Assembly (NCBI RefSeq): GCF_011038645.2
Contig: NZ_CP064955.1
Coordinates: forward strand, 62,001-126,000
Direction of reading: 5' to 3'
Origin: Corynebacterium qintianiae
Lineage (GTDB): Bacteria; Actinomycetota; Actinomycetes; Mycobacteriales; Mycobacteriaceae
DNA length: 64,000 nucleotides
In this document: positions 35,263-43,484 of the stretch, in pieces
How positions within the stretch are numbered: position 1 is the first letter of the stretch
Layout of the letters: each line of letters opens with the position of its first letter
Translations under genes and position numbers: made by a program
Notes under the pieces: generated by a model
Databases searched by the model: none
Told to the model about the DNA's origin: nothing
What the model saw: the letters and a program-made list of their open reading frames with translations, nothing else

Positions 35263-36301
35263 TTCGCTCGTAAAACTCCCGCCCTTTGTCGGGCGCCTCG
35301 GACCGGCCCGGTTGACCGCCGTGGGCTTCCTTGTGCTCATTTTCCTCGGCACAGTGCTGCTGATGATGCCGTTTTCCACTGCCGGGCCGCAGTGGACTCC
35401 GTTTTTGCCTGCCCTATTCACCGCGACGTCCGCGGTGTCGCTCACGGGCCTCGTCGTCGAGGACACCGGCACGTACTGGACACCGGTGGGCCAGGCGATC
35501 ATCCTCGCGCTTATCCAGCTAGGCGGCCTCGGCATCATCCCGCTGGCCGCGGCGCTGATCGGCGGCGGCCTCGGCTTCCCCGTCTGGGCGGAGCTTCTCA
35601 GGCTCCTCCGGAAACGCGCCCACGTGCACCGGATTTCCATTACAGCGCGGATGACCCTGGTATCCACTGTGTTCCTGCTGGTGGCCGGCATGGTGTTCAC
35701 CGCGCAAGCGGAGTGGAACGGGGTGCTGCGTGAGATGGGTGTGGGGCAGAAACTGCTCAATGCGTTCTTCATGGGGGCGTCGCCACGCACGGCGGGATTC
35801 AACGCCATCGACTACGCCGACGCCCACCCCATCACCCTGATGGGCACCGACATCCTCATGTTCATCGGCGGCGGCTCCGCAGGCACGGCCGGCGGCGTCA
35901 AAGTCACCACGGCGTGCGTGCTTCTCGCCGCGATGGCCTCGGAGTTTCTGGGGCGCGAGCGCACCTCCATCGGGCATCGCACCCTGCCGTACTCCCTCAC
36001 TCGCCAGGCGCTCGCGCTGGCGTTTGCCGGCGTCGCCGTGGTCACAGCGGGGGTGGCGGCGCTGCGCGTCTTCGACACCGAGTTCACCGGTGACCAGGTG
36101 TCCTTCGAGGTAATGTCCGCCTTCGCAACTGTGGGTCTGTCCACCGGCATCACGGCGAACCTCTCGGCGCCGTCCCAGATTATCCTCTGTCTCATTATGT
36201 ATCTGGGCCGCGTCGGCCCCACTACCCTGGTCGCGGCCCTGGCGGCCAGGGCCATCACCCGTCGATTCGAGTACCCCGAGGAAAGGCCCTTCATTGGCTA
36301 G
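35240..36301 (+). CDS. ktrB: Potassium transporter KtrB/TrkH family, internally shortened
   Basis: K+ uptake membrane protein of 353 residues; actinobacterial KtrB is usually near 440-450. Pore loop 1 (TATSAVSLTGL), the third-module loop (ASPRTAGFN) with its GGGSAGTAGGVKVTT gate and pore loop 4 (AFATVGLSTG) are present, but the second-module FNNAGF-type loop is missing: LIQLGGLGI runs almost directly into LIGGGLGFPVW. An in-frame deletion of about 95 residues is inferred. The start is uncertain; ATG 35240 lies within the tRNA terminator, and no better ATG exists. ktrA follows in an operon. Confidence 0.75.
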   Translation: MSRAGVCFSLVKLPPFVGRLGPARLTAVGFLVLIFLGTVLLMMPFSTAGPQWTPFLPALFTATSAVSLTGLVVEDTGTYWTPVGQAIILALIQLGGLGIIPLAAALIGGGLGFPVWAELLRLLRKRAHVHRISITARMTLVSTVFLLVAGMVFTAQAEWNGVLREMGVGQKLLNAFFMGASPRTAGFNAIDYADAHPITLMGTDILMFIGGGSAGTAGGVKVTTACVLLAAMASEFLGRERTSIGHRTLPYSLTRQALALAFAGVAVVTAGVAALRVFDTEFTGDQVSFEVMSAFATVGLSTGITANLSAPSQIILCLIMYLGRVGPTTLVAALAARAITRRFEYPEERPFIG

Positions 36302-36983
36302 CATGTTCAAACCGTTCAGCACGTCGAAGCCCACCATCGACATCCCCCCGATCGTGGTCATCGGGCTGGGCCGATTCGGAACCTCCCTCGCACGAGAGCT
36401 CATGGCCCACGGTGTCGAGGTCATGGGCATCGACGACGACGAGAAGGTCGTGCGTGAACAGGCCCCCTTCCTCACGGAGGCCGTCACCGCCGACACCTCC
36501 GACCCCGAGGCGCTGCGGCAGTTGGGCGTGGACGAGGTGGAGCGCGTCGTTCTGGCCATCGGCTCCCACCTCGAATCATCCATCCTCACCGCCTCCAACC
36601 TGGTCGAGCTCGGGGTCAAGGACATCTGGGCGAAAGCCGACTCCGAGGCGCACGGCCGCATCCTGCGCCAGATCGGTGCCCACCATGTGATCCGCCCCGA
36701 GCGCGACACCGGCCGCCGCGTCGCGCACCTGCTCGGCGGCCGGTTCAGCGATTTCGCGGAGATCGCCCCGGACTACGGTGTAACCCGCCTCGCGCCTCCG
36801 CCGGCGGTGCTGGGGCGCGCCCTCGACCTCGACGAGATCTGGCGGGCGCACCACGTGCAGCTGGTCTCCGTCAGGGTTGGGGAGGGTAGCTGGGTGCCGC
36901 TGACGGACGGTTACACTCTGCGATCCACCGATTACATCGTCGCCGCGGGCAGCCCCGGTGCGCTGGAGAAGTTTTCGAAATAG
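36294..36983 (+). CDS. ktrA: Potassium uptake regulatory subunit KtrA (RCK domain)
   Basis: Cytosolic gating subunit of 229 residues. The N-terminal RCK_N domain has the nucleotide-binding VVIGLGRFGTSLA (about 20-32) ending in the acidic IDDD, and an RCK_C domain covers about 145-225. TTG at 36294 is chosen because GAGGAAAGG sits 7 nt upstream; the ATG three codons later is too far from it. The gene overlaps the end of ktrB by 8 nt, so the two subunits are translationally coupled. Confidence 0.85.
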   Translation: MASMFKPFSTSKPTIDIPPIVVIGLGRFGTSLARELMAHGVEVMGIDDDEKVVREQAPFLTEAVTADTSDPEALRQLGVDEVERVVLAIGSHLESSILTASNLVELGVKDIWAKADSEAHGRILRQIGAHHVIRPERDTGRRVAHLLGGRFSDFAEIAPDYGVTRLAPPPAVLGRALDLDEIWRAHHVQLVSVRVGEGSWVPLTDGYTLRSTDYIVAAGSPGALEKFSK

Positions 36984-36995
36984 GAGACTTGGGAC

Positions 36996-38360
36996 ATGAA
37001 AACAGCGCATCCGGCAGCAGCGAGGGATTTGGAACGGCGTCTGGGAGGGCGTCGAGAAGCGAAGGCCGAAGAGCTCGAGGAGATTCAGGCCCAGCTCGCG
37101 GAGCTCAGCTTCCGCGACCTCAAAGGCCTTGTCGTGCGGGCAAGCCCGAGCCGCGGCGCGAAAATCCTGCGGTTGTTGCCGCCCGAGCGGTCGGCCGCGC
37201 TTTTCGACGCCCTCGGCGCCGCGCACCAGGCCGACATCATCCGTGCTCTGGGTGACGACAAGGTGGTCAACTACTTCGGCGCGCTCGGTGCTGAGGACCG
37301 CGTCGCGCTGCTCGACCACCTGCCCGCTGAAATCGCCGATCGTCTCATCCGCGAGCTGGACGAGGACGACCAAAAGGTCACCGGAGTCGTGCTCGGTTAC
37401 AAGAAGGGCACCGTCGGGCGCAGGATGTCGCCGAGAGTGCCGGTGGTGACGCCGGTGATGACGGTCGACGAGGTGGTCGAGCAGTTGCGCGACGGGGTGG
37501 ACACGCTGGAGACCATTTACACCGTCCCGGTCGTCGACGAGGACCGCATCGTGTGCGGCGTGCTTCGGATGCGCTCCCTATTCCGCGCGGCAGGCACCGA
37601 CAAAGTCTCCGAGCTGATGGAGAGCCCCAGCGTGTTCCGGGCGGACGACAACCTCGAGGACTCCGCGCGCTGGCTGCTGTCCTCGGGCCGCCTCGCCGTG
37701 CCTGTCGTCGACGACGACTTCCGCCTGCTGGGGATATTCACCTTCGACGAGGCGAACGACGTGGTCGAAGGTGCCAACTCGGAGGATTCCGCGCGTATGG
37801 GCGGCTCCGAGGCGCTGCGCAAGCCCTACCTGTCCACGCCAGTGATCCGTCTCGTGCGCAGCCGCATCGTGTGGTTGCTGGTGCTAGCGTTCTCCGCGAT
37901 CCTCACCGTCCAAGTCCTCGACGTTTTCGAGGCGACGCTGGAGAAGGCCGTCGTCCTTTCGCTGTTTATCCCGCTGCTCACCGGCACCGGCGGCAACACG
38001 GGCAACCAGGCCGCCACGACTGTGACCAGGGCACTCGCGCTAAACGACGTCCGCAAGAGCGACATCCTGAAGGTCATGTGGCGCGAACTGCGGGTGGGGC
38101 TGATGCTGGGCTCGGTGCTCGGAGGTTTGGGCTTCGCCATTGCCACCCTGGTGTTTGACCTGAACATCGGCACCGTGATCGGTGCGACGCTGTTTCTGAT
38201 CTGTACGTTCTCGGCCACCGTGGGCGGGATGATGCCGATCATTGCCAAGGCCGTCGGCGCCGACCCGGCGGTGTTCTCCAACCCGTTCATCTCTACGTTC
38301 TGCGATGCGACGGGACTTGTGATTTACTTCCTGATGGCGAAGACGGTTCTGGGGATTTAA
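36996..38360 (+). CDS. mgtE: Magnesium transporter MgtE
   Basis: Mg2+ channel of 454 residues: N-terminal superhelical domain (to about 130), two CBS domains (about 145-270) that close the channel when Mg2+ is high, and five membrane helices. GTGGNTGNQAATTVTRAL near 328 is the conserved pore signature. The start ATG has a weak GGAG 9-10 nt upstream and is 12 nt after ktrA, suggesting one K+/Mg2+ transport transcript. Confidence 0.92.
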   Translation: MKTAHPAAARDLERRLGGRREAKAEELEEIQAQLAELSFRDLKGLVVRASPSRGAKILRLLPPERSAALFDALGAAHQADIIRALGDDKVVNYFGALGAEDRVALLDHLPAEIADRLIRELDEDDQKVTGVVLGYKKGTVGRRMSPRVPVVTPVMTVDEVVEQLRDGVDTLETIYTVPVVDEDRIVCGVLRMRSLFRAAGTDKVSELMESPSVFRADDNLEDSARWLLSSGRLAVPVVDDDFRLLGIFTFDEANDVVEGANSEDSARMGGSEALRKPYLSTPVIRLVRSRIVWLLVLAFSAILTVQVLDVFEATLEKAVVLSLFIPLLTGTGGNTGNQAATTVTRALALNDVRKSDILKVMWRELRVGLMLGSVLGGLGFAIATLVFDLNIGTVIGATLFLICTFSATVGGMMPIIAKAVGADPAVFSNPFISTFCDATGLVIYFLMAKTVLGI

Positions 38361-38420
38361 CCTCTGACCTGCCGTTTTGGTGCCTCCGGGCGTGCGGTGT
38401 AATGTTCTATTTCGTTGCCA

Positions 38421-38493
38421 GCGCCCGTAGCTCAACGGATAGAGCATCTGACTACGGATCAGAAGGTTGGGGGTTCGAATCCCTCCGGGCGCA
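38421..38493 (+). tRNA. tRNA-Arg(ACG)
   Basis: Class I tRNA of 73 nt without encoded CCA. Acceptor GCGCCCG/CGGGCGC, anticodon stem TCTGA/TCAGA with loop CTACGGA (anticodon ACG; the A is deaminated to I by TadA, encoded at about 40.1 kb), T-arm GGTTCGAATC. A TGTAAT box is at 38398-38403. Confidence 0.96.
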
Positions 38494-38501
38494 CAACTTG
38501 A

Positions 38502-38531
38502 AGCCCCGAGCCGAGAGGTTCGGGACTTTTT
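38502..38531 (+). terminator. Rho-independent terminator of tRNA-Arg
   Basis: AGCCCCGA pairs with TTCGGGACT with one mismatch, followed by TTTTT. Confidence 0.75.
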
Positions 38532-38571
38532 CTATGCGCTGGGCGGTTGAGGCGGAAGAAAGTTCCGCTTC

Positions 38572-39606
38572 TCAGAACACCTCGACGCGCCCGCCAAGCG
38601 CCTCGATCTGCTTGAGCTGCTTCACCCACCCCGGCCCGCCGGGGTGCACACGCATGACGGGGCGTGAGGAAATCTTCACCGGTGAGACAGACTCGCGCCG
38701 GGCACCCGAGCGCGCGCCCATGCGAACGTAGGCGCGGTTGCCCGCCTCGGCGAGCGACTGGATCGAAGGGTTGTCCCCAGAGAGCGAGTCGCGGGTTCGC
38801 GTGAGAAGCGTGAGGTACTCATCCAGCACGGGCACTAGGGCCTCTGCGTTGGTTTCGCACATGTTGCGTACCAGCGAGGGATCCGTGCCGGCGACGCGGG
38901 TCGCACCCTTGAACGAGCCGGCCGCGAGTGACTGGGCGAGGGTGCCGCCGTGGTCGCCGACGATGGCGAGCGCCTCTGCAATCACATGGGGCAGGTGGGA
39001 CACGCGGGCGACGGCTTCGTCGTGGCGCCCGACGGAGACGGGCACAGCCTCGGCGCCGGTCAGGGCCGCCAACGCGCAGACCTGCGTGAACAGCTCCGAC
39101 CACGACTCCGGGACAGTTGTGCCCGCGGCGTCGAGCTCGTCTGCCCAGTCGTAGGTCACGGCCCACGCGGCGCGGTGGAACAACCCCTCCTGGGACGCGC
39201 CCCAGCCGGAGTTCTCGGTGCCGGACATGGGGTGCCCGCCCACGTACTGCCCTTCCAACCCCCGGGCGCGAACGAGGTCGTACACCGGCTTCTTCACGCT
39301 GACCACGTCGGTGATGCCGCAGTGCGGCGCATGCTCGGCCACGGCGTCGAATACCTCGGCGACCGCGTCCATGGGTACGGCGACAACCAGTAGCGCGTTG
39401 TCACCCGAAGCGCGGGCGAGTGTCTCCGCCAGATCAGAGGAGACGCCGAAGCCTTCCTTCTGGGCTGCGCGTGTCGCGGAGCGGGAGCGGTTGTAACCGT
39501 ACACCCGCTCGCCGCGGGCGGAGAGGTCGCGCATGAGGGATCCCCCGATGAGCCCGAGGCCGAGGATGCACACGGGCGGGAGCAGGTAGTTAGGTGAAGA
39601 TGTCAC
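38572..39606 (-). CDS. tyrA: Prephenate dehydrogenase TyrA
   Basis: NAD(P)-dependent dehydrogenase of 344 residues that converts prephenate to 4-hydroxyphenylpyruvate (or arogenate to tyrosine) in tyrosine synthesis. The N-terminal Rossmann motif ILGLGLIGGSLMRDL is at 14-28 and the catalytic region has GGHPMSGTENSGW near 122. There is no ACT or chorismate mutase domain. The start is GTG at 39606. It is divergent from the adenosine deaminase-associated gene with 39 nt between starts. Confidence 0.9.
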   Translation of the reverse strand: MTSSPNYLLPPVCILGLGLIGGSLMRDLSARGERVYGYNRSRSATRAAQKEGFGVSSDLAETLARASGDNALLVVAVPMDAVAEVFDAVAEHAPHCGITDVVSVKKPVYDLVRARGLEGQYVGGHPMSGTENSGWGASQEGLFHRAAWAVTYDWADELDAAGTTVPESWSELFTQVCALAALTGAEAVPVSVGRHDEAVARVSHLPHVIAEALAIVGDHGGTLAQSLAAGSFKGATRVAGTDPSLVRNMCETNAEALVPVLDEYLTLLTRTRDSLSGDNPSIQSLAEAGNRAYVRMGARSGARRESVSPVKISSRPVMRVHPGGPGWVKQLKQIEALGGRVEVF

Positions 39607-39645
39607 GGTGACAAGTCTTACACACCGGGACTACGCTGACTATCC

Positions 39646-40131
39646 ATGAGTCAGGACGGTTTTGAGGACGGTTACGCGGTCACGGTCGCCCAAGAGGGCG
39701 GCGGGTGGGTCGTCCGCGAGTTCGACGACTCCTTCGACAGCCTGGAGACGTCCGTCAACGCGGTGCGCAACCTGCGCAGCGAGGGAGCGGCGTTCGCCAT
39801 TCTCAATGTGGAGGAGGATTTCCTCGTTATTGTCCGACCCGGCCCGTCGCGCACGCGCCTGGTCATTTCGGACGCGACGATGGCGGTGGACGACGATTTC
39901 GCCGCCGAGATTGCCCACGAGTCCGGCATCGAGATACCGGACATTGACCCGGCCGACCTCGACGACGTTGACGGTTACCCGGACGGGGACTTCGAAATGC
40001 TGGAGGACATCGGGCTCAACGCCGAGATGATGGGCGTGTTGCTGGACCCGGATGACGATCCCCACGTCGTGATCGAGCGCATCGCCGACCACCTCGGGTT
40101 CGCGGGTGAGTTCGAGGACGCCCTTGACTAG
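39646..40131 (+). CDS. tRNA adenosine deaminase-associated protein
   Basis: Acidic protein of 161 residues found next to tadA across actinobacteria and annotated as tRNA adenosine deaminase-associated. No catalytic motif is visible; a supporting role to TadA is inferred only from constant linkage. TACGCT (39632-39637) ends 8 nt before the ATG. Its 3' end overlaps the preferred tadA start by 26 nt. Confidence 0.8.
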   Translation: MSQDGFEDGYAVTVAQEGGGWVVREFDDSFDSLETSVNAVRNLRSEGAAFAILNVEEDFLVIVRPGPSRTRLVISDATMAVDDDFAAEIAHESGIEIPDIDPADLDDVDGYPDGDFEMLEDIGLNAEMMGVLLDPDDDPHVVIERIADHLGFAGEFEDALD

Positions 40132-40588
40132 CAGCCCCGAGCGTCGCGCCCGCCTCCGCATGGCGCGCGCCTTAGAGGTTGCCGAGGGCACACCGCTTGG
40201 CGACGTCCCCGTGGGCGCGGTCGTCTACGACGCGCACGGCAGGGAAGTGGGGCGTGGGGTGAATCGTCGAGAAGCGAACGGCGATCCGACAGCCCACGCC
40301 GAGGTCGAGGCCCTGCGCGAGGCCGCGCGGGCGCTGGGCACATGGCGTCTCGACGGCTGCGAGCTGGTGGTCACCCTCGAACCCTGCACGATGTGCGCCG
40401 GCGCGATCCTGGGTGCGCGCGTGAAGAGCCTGGTCTTCGGCGCGTACGAGCCCAAGACGGGGGCAGTCGGTTCGCTTTTCGACGCCCTGAGGGACCCGCG
40501 CCACCTCCACCGCGTCGAGGTGCGCGGCGGGGTGCACGAGGCGGAGAACGCGGCGCTTCTCAGCGAATTCTTCGGCCGTTTGAGGTGA
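40106..40588 (+). CDS. tadA: tRNA-specific adenosine deaminase TadA
   Basis: Zinc deaminase of 160 residues that converts A34 to inosine in tRNA-Arg(ACG), which is encoded 1.7 kb upstream. Zinc and proton-shuttle residues are in HAEVE (H64, E66) and PCTMC (C94, C97). The first possible start is the GTG at 40106; a TTG at 40124 with GAGGA upstream is nearly as good, and the ATG at 40160 would remove conserved MARALEVA context. Confidence 0.9.
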   Translation: MSSRTPLTSSPERRARLRMARALEVAEGTPLGDVPVGAVVYDAHGREVGRGVNRREANGDPTAHAEVEALREAARALGTWRLDGCELVVTLEPCTMCAGAILGARVKSLVFGAYEPKTGAVGSLFDALRDPRHLHRVEVRGGVHEAENAALLSEFFGRLR

Positions 40589-40671
40589 CTTGCAACACAA
40601 TTGTTACCCACTGGTGAATTCTCCGCTGCTAGGTTGGGCCATACTGCACTAACCGAAGAAAGGATCCGATC

Positions 40672-40878
40672 ATGGCATTCGAAGGCAAGGGCGACCAGCT
40701 CAAGGGCAACATCAAGGAGGGCCTCGGCGAGGCCACCGACAACAAGTCCCTGGAGAACGAGGGCAAGGCTGACCAACTTGGCGGCGACATCCGCGAGAAG
40801 GCGTCCGAGGCGGGCGACGCCATCAAGGACACCTTCAACGACGCTGCGGCAAAGATCCAGGACGCGCGCGAGAACTAA
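40672..40878 (+). CDS. CsbD family stress protein
   Basis: Small, very hydrophilic protein of 68 residues with the CsbD pattern GKGDQLKGNIKEGLGEATDN repeated as GKADQLGGDIREKASEAGD. CsbD-like proteins are induced by general stress in many bacteria, and their molecular role is unknown. A good GAAAGGA ribosome-binding site precedes the ATG, with TAGGTT and CATACT as candidate -10 boxes upstream. High use of preferred codons suggests strong expression. Confidence 0.88.
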   Translation: MAFEGKGDQLKGNIKEGLGEATDNKSLENEGKADQLGGDIREKASEAGDAIKDTFNDAAAKIQDAREN

Positions 40879-40916
40879 TTTGGTTGCTCGGGCACGCAAC
40901 CGTTAGTCTGATTGGC

Positions 40917-41004
40917 GGTAGCGTGTCCGAGCGGCCGAAGGTGCTCGCCTCGAAAGCGAGTGTGGGTTAAACCACCGCGGGTTCAAATCCCGCCGCTACC
41001 GCCA
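40917..41004 (+). tRNA. tRNA-Ser(CGA)
   Basis: Class II tRNA of 88 nt. Acceptor GGTAGCG/CGCTACC, anticodon stem CTCGC/GCGAG with loop CTCGAAA (CGA), long variable arm, CCA encoded. The bases after CCA (CTCAAAGC) match those left beyond the split tRNA-Ser(GGA) site at 47250. Confidence 0.97.
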
Positions 41005-41013
41005 CTCAAAGCA

Positions 41014-41043
41014 AAGCCTCCGACCTCACGGGTCGGGGGTTTT
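41014..41043 (+). terminator. Rho-independent terminator of tRNA-Ser(CGA)
   Basis: CCTCCGACC pairs with GGTCGGGGG across a short TCAC loop, followed by TTTT. Confidence 0.75.
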
Positions 41044-41099
41044 GCCCGTGCCGCCTATAAGATGGTGCAGACCGAACTCGAGATGTAAGGACGCGCATA

Positions 41100-43484
41100 G
41101 TGGCGAAGTTTCTGTTCAAGGTGGGGCGCTGGTCTTACCTGCATAAATGGCAGGTCATCGTGGCGTGGCTGATCCTGCTCGCGGGCACGGCGGGCGCCGC
41201 TCTCACGCTGTCGAAGCCGTTCACCTCCGAGTTCTCCATCTCGGGCACACCCGCGATCGAGGCGCTGCAAACTCTCGACGACAATTTCCCGGGCTCCGGC
41301 GACATCGCGAACGCCCCCACGGTCAACCTGGTTTTCGCTGCGCCGGAGGGGCAGCGGTTGGATTCGCCGGAGAACATGGCGGCCATGGACGCCACGGTGG
41401 CGTACATCGCTGACAACCTCGACGGCATTACCTCGACCGAACGCTTCGGCAACCCTGTCGAGGTCAACGGAGAGCTCACGCGCACCATCGTGGGCCAGAT
41501 GACCGAAATGGGGTTGCCGGAGGAGTCGGCCAAGGCGGATGCGTACAACGTACGAACGCTGTCCGATGACGCCCGGATCGGTTACACCACGTTCGACTTC
41601 GGCGCAGAGTCCTCCATGACGGTCACGCAGGAGGAGCGCGATGTTGTCAACCGGGCGATGGAGATCGGGCGCGACGCCGGCCTGCAGGTTGAGGCAGGCG
41701 GGGCGGGTTTCGGCGAGCCGATCGAGATCAAGAGCACCAGCGAGCTCGTCGGGCTGGCGGTGGCTTTCGTCGTTCTGCTCATCACGTTCGGTTCGCTCGT
41801 GGCGGCGTCGATGCCGGTGATCACCGCCGTCGTCGGCGTGGGCATCGGCGCTCTTCTCATCGTTCTGACGACCCGGTTCGTCGAGCTCAACGAAATCACC
41901 CCGGTGCTGGCCGTGATGATCGGCCTCGCCGTCGGAATCGACTACGCGCTGTTCATCCTGTCTCGTTACAGGCAGGAGCGGCAGCGGTTGTCGGGGCCGG
42001 ACGCCGCCGGTCTGGCTACCGGCACCGCGGGCTCTTCGGTGGTGTTCGCGGGTCTGACGGTGTTCACCGCGCTCGTGGCTCTGGCGCTGGCGCAGATCGA
42101 GTTCCTCACCTGGATGGGCCTTTCCGCCGCCGTGACCGTGGCCATTTCCGTGCTCATCGCGCTCACGCTTATCCCGGCGCTGCTCGGCGCGTGGGGGGAC
42201 CGCGCGTTCGCGGTGAAGATCCCGGGTGTCGCAGGTAACCCCGGCCCCGGCAAGAGGCCCGCCAGAGACCTGGCGCGCCGATCAATGGGCCGGAGCTGGG
42301 TCAACGTGGTCAAGCGCTTCCCGGCTGTCATCATGGCAGCTGTCGTCCTCGGACTGGGTGCGCTCGCCATCCCGGTGTTGGACCTGCAAATGTCGCTTCC
42401 AGCCGATACCACGTCGAACAAGGACACCACGCAGCGCAAGGCCGCGGACCTCATGGCGGAGGGCTTTGGCCCCGGGGTCAACGGGCAGTTCCTCGTCATC
42501 GTCGACGCGCACAACGTCAACCCGGACACCGAGATCCTCCAGCCTTTCATGGACGCCATGCCGGACGAGACTGGTGGCGACGCGGAGAAGGCGGCCCTGG
42601 CGTCGTTCCTGTACACGGTGAGCGAAGCCAAGAGCGTGAACGGCATCCGCCACGCCCAGCTCGTCGCCGTCAACGACGACCTCACCGCGGCCCAGATCGC
42701 CGCTACCCCCACCACTGGCCCGGAGGAGGAGTTCACTCTCGACGTGGCGCACGGCCTGCGCGAGACCAACTCGCGGGTCGAGGACGCCACTGGGGTGACG
42801 ATCGGGCTCACGGGTCTAACGGCGGTGCAGATGGACATCACCGAAGAGCTCGCGGGCGCAATGCCGCTTTACCTATCCATCGTGGTGGGCTTGGCCATTA
42901 TCCTGCTCATCCTTGTATTCCGCTCCATCATGGTGCCGGTGGTTGCGGGCCTGGGCTTCTTGCTGTCGGTGGGCGCCGCCTTCGGCGTGACCATCGCCGT
43001 GTTCCAAATGGGTTTCCTCGACCTCGTCAACACCCCCGCGCCGATCATCTCGTTCATGCCGATCTTCCTCATCGGCGTCACATTCGGCCTGGCGATGGAC
43101 TACCAGGTCTTCCTGGTCACGCGCATCCGCGAGCACTACCTGAAGGAAAGGGGCAGCGGACCCGGTGCGGAGATCCGCGCCGTGGAGGAGGCCACGGTGG
43201 AGGGTTTCGCACAGGGTGCGCGCGTGGTCACCGCCGCAGCCGTCATCATGATCGCGGTGTTCGTGGCGTTCGTGGATCAGCCCCTGCCCTTTATCCAGAT
43301 CTTCGGCTTTGCGCTCGCTGCGGCAGTGCTTTTCGACGCCTTCTTTATCCGCATGACCCTCGTGCCCGCCACGATGTTCATCCTCGGGCGCGCAACCTGG
43401 TGGATGCCGCGCTGGCTGGACCGCGTGCTGCCCGAGGTTGACGTGGAAGGCACCGAGCTGGAGAAGGAGTTCGAGCGTGCGTGA
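41100..43484 (+). CDS. MMPL/RND family membrane transporter
   Basis: Protein of 794 residues with the 12-helix RND layout: one helix, a large extracytoplasmic loop, then five helices, repeated. The proton-relay Asp-Tyr pairs are visible in VGIDYALFILSRYRQE (about 283) and GLAMDYQVFLVTRIREHY (about 665). In this group MMPL proteins export lipids such as trehalose mycolates or other hydrophobic molecules; which cargo this copy moves is unknown. GTG start with AAGGA 10 nt upstream; the tgt gene starts inside its last codons. Confidence 0.88.
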   Translation: MAKFLFKVGRWSYLHKWQVIVAWLILLAGTAGAALTLSKPFTSEFSISGTPAIEALQTLDDNFPGSGDIANAPTVNLVFAAPEGQRLDSPENMAAMDATVAYIADNLDGITSTERFGNPVEVNGELTRTIVGQMTEMGLPEESAKADAYNVRTLSDDARIGYTTFDFGAESSMTVTQEERDVVNRAMEIGRDAGLQVEAGGAGFGEPIEIKSTSELVGLAVAFVVLLITFGSLVAASMPVITAVVGVGIGALLIVLTTRFVELNEITPVLAVMIGLAVGIDYALFILSRYRQERQRLSGPDAAGLATGTAGSSVVFAGLTVFTALVALALAQIEFLTWMGLSAAVTVAISVLIALTLIPALLGAWGDRAFAVKIPGVAGNPGPGKRPARDLARRSMGRSWVNVVKRFPAVIMAAVVLGLGALAIPVLDLQMSLPADTTSNKDTTQRKAADLMAEGFGPGVNGQFLVIVDAHNVNPDTEILQPFMDAMPDETGGDAEKAALASFLYTVSEAKSVNGIRHAQLVAVNDDLTAAQIAATPTTGPEEEFTLDVAHGLRETNSRVEDATGVTIGLTGLTAVQMDITEELAGAMPLYLSIVVGLAIILLILVFRSIMVPVVAGLGFLLSVGAAFGVTIAVFQMGFLDLVNTPAPIISFMPIFLIGVTFGLAMDYQVFLVTRIREHYLKERGSGPGAEIRAVEEATVEGFAQGARVVTAAAVIMIAVFVAFVDQPLPFIQIFGFALAAAVLFDAFFIRMTLVPATMFILGRATWWMPRWLDRVLPEVDVEGTELEKEFERA

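Noticed and set aside
34051..35808. 585-codon frame as a single fused aminotransferase
   Set aside because: The first 245 codons run antisense through the tRNA and ktrB; aminotransferase homology begins at 35073.
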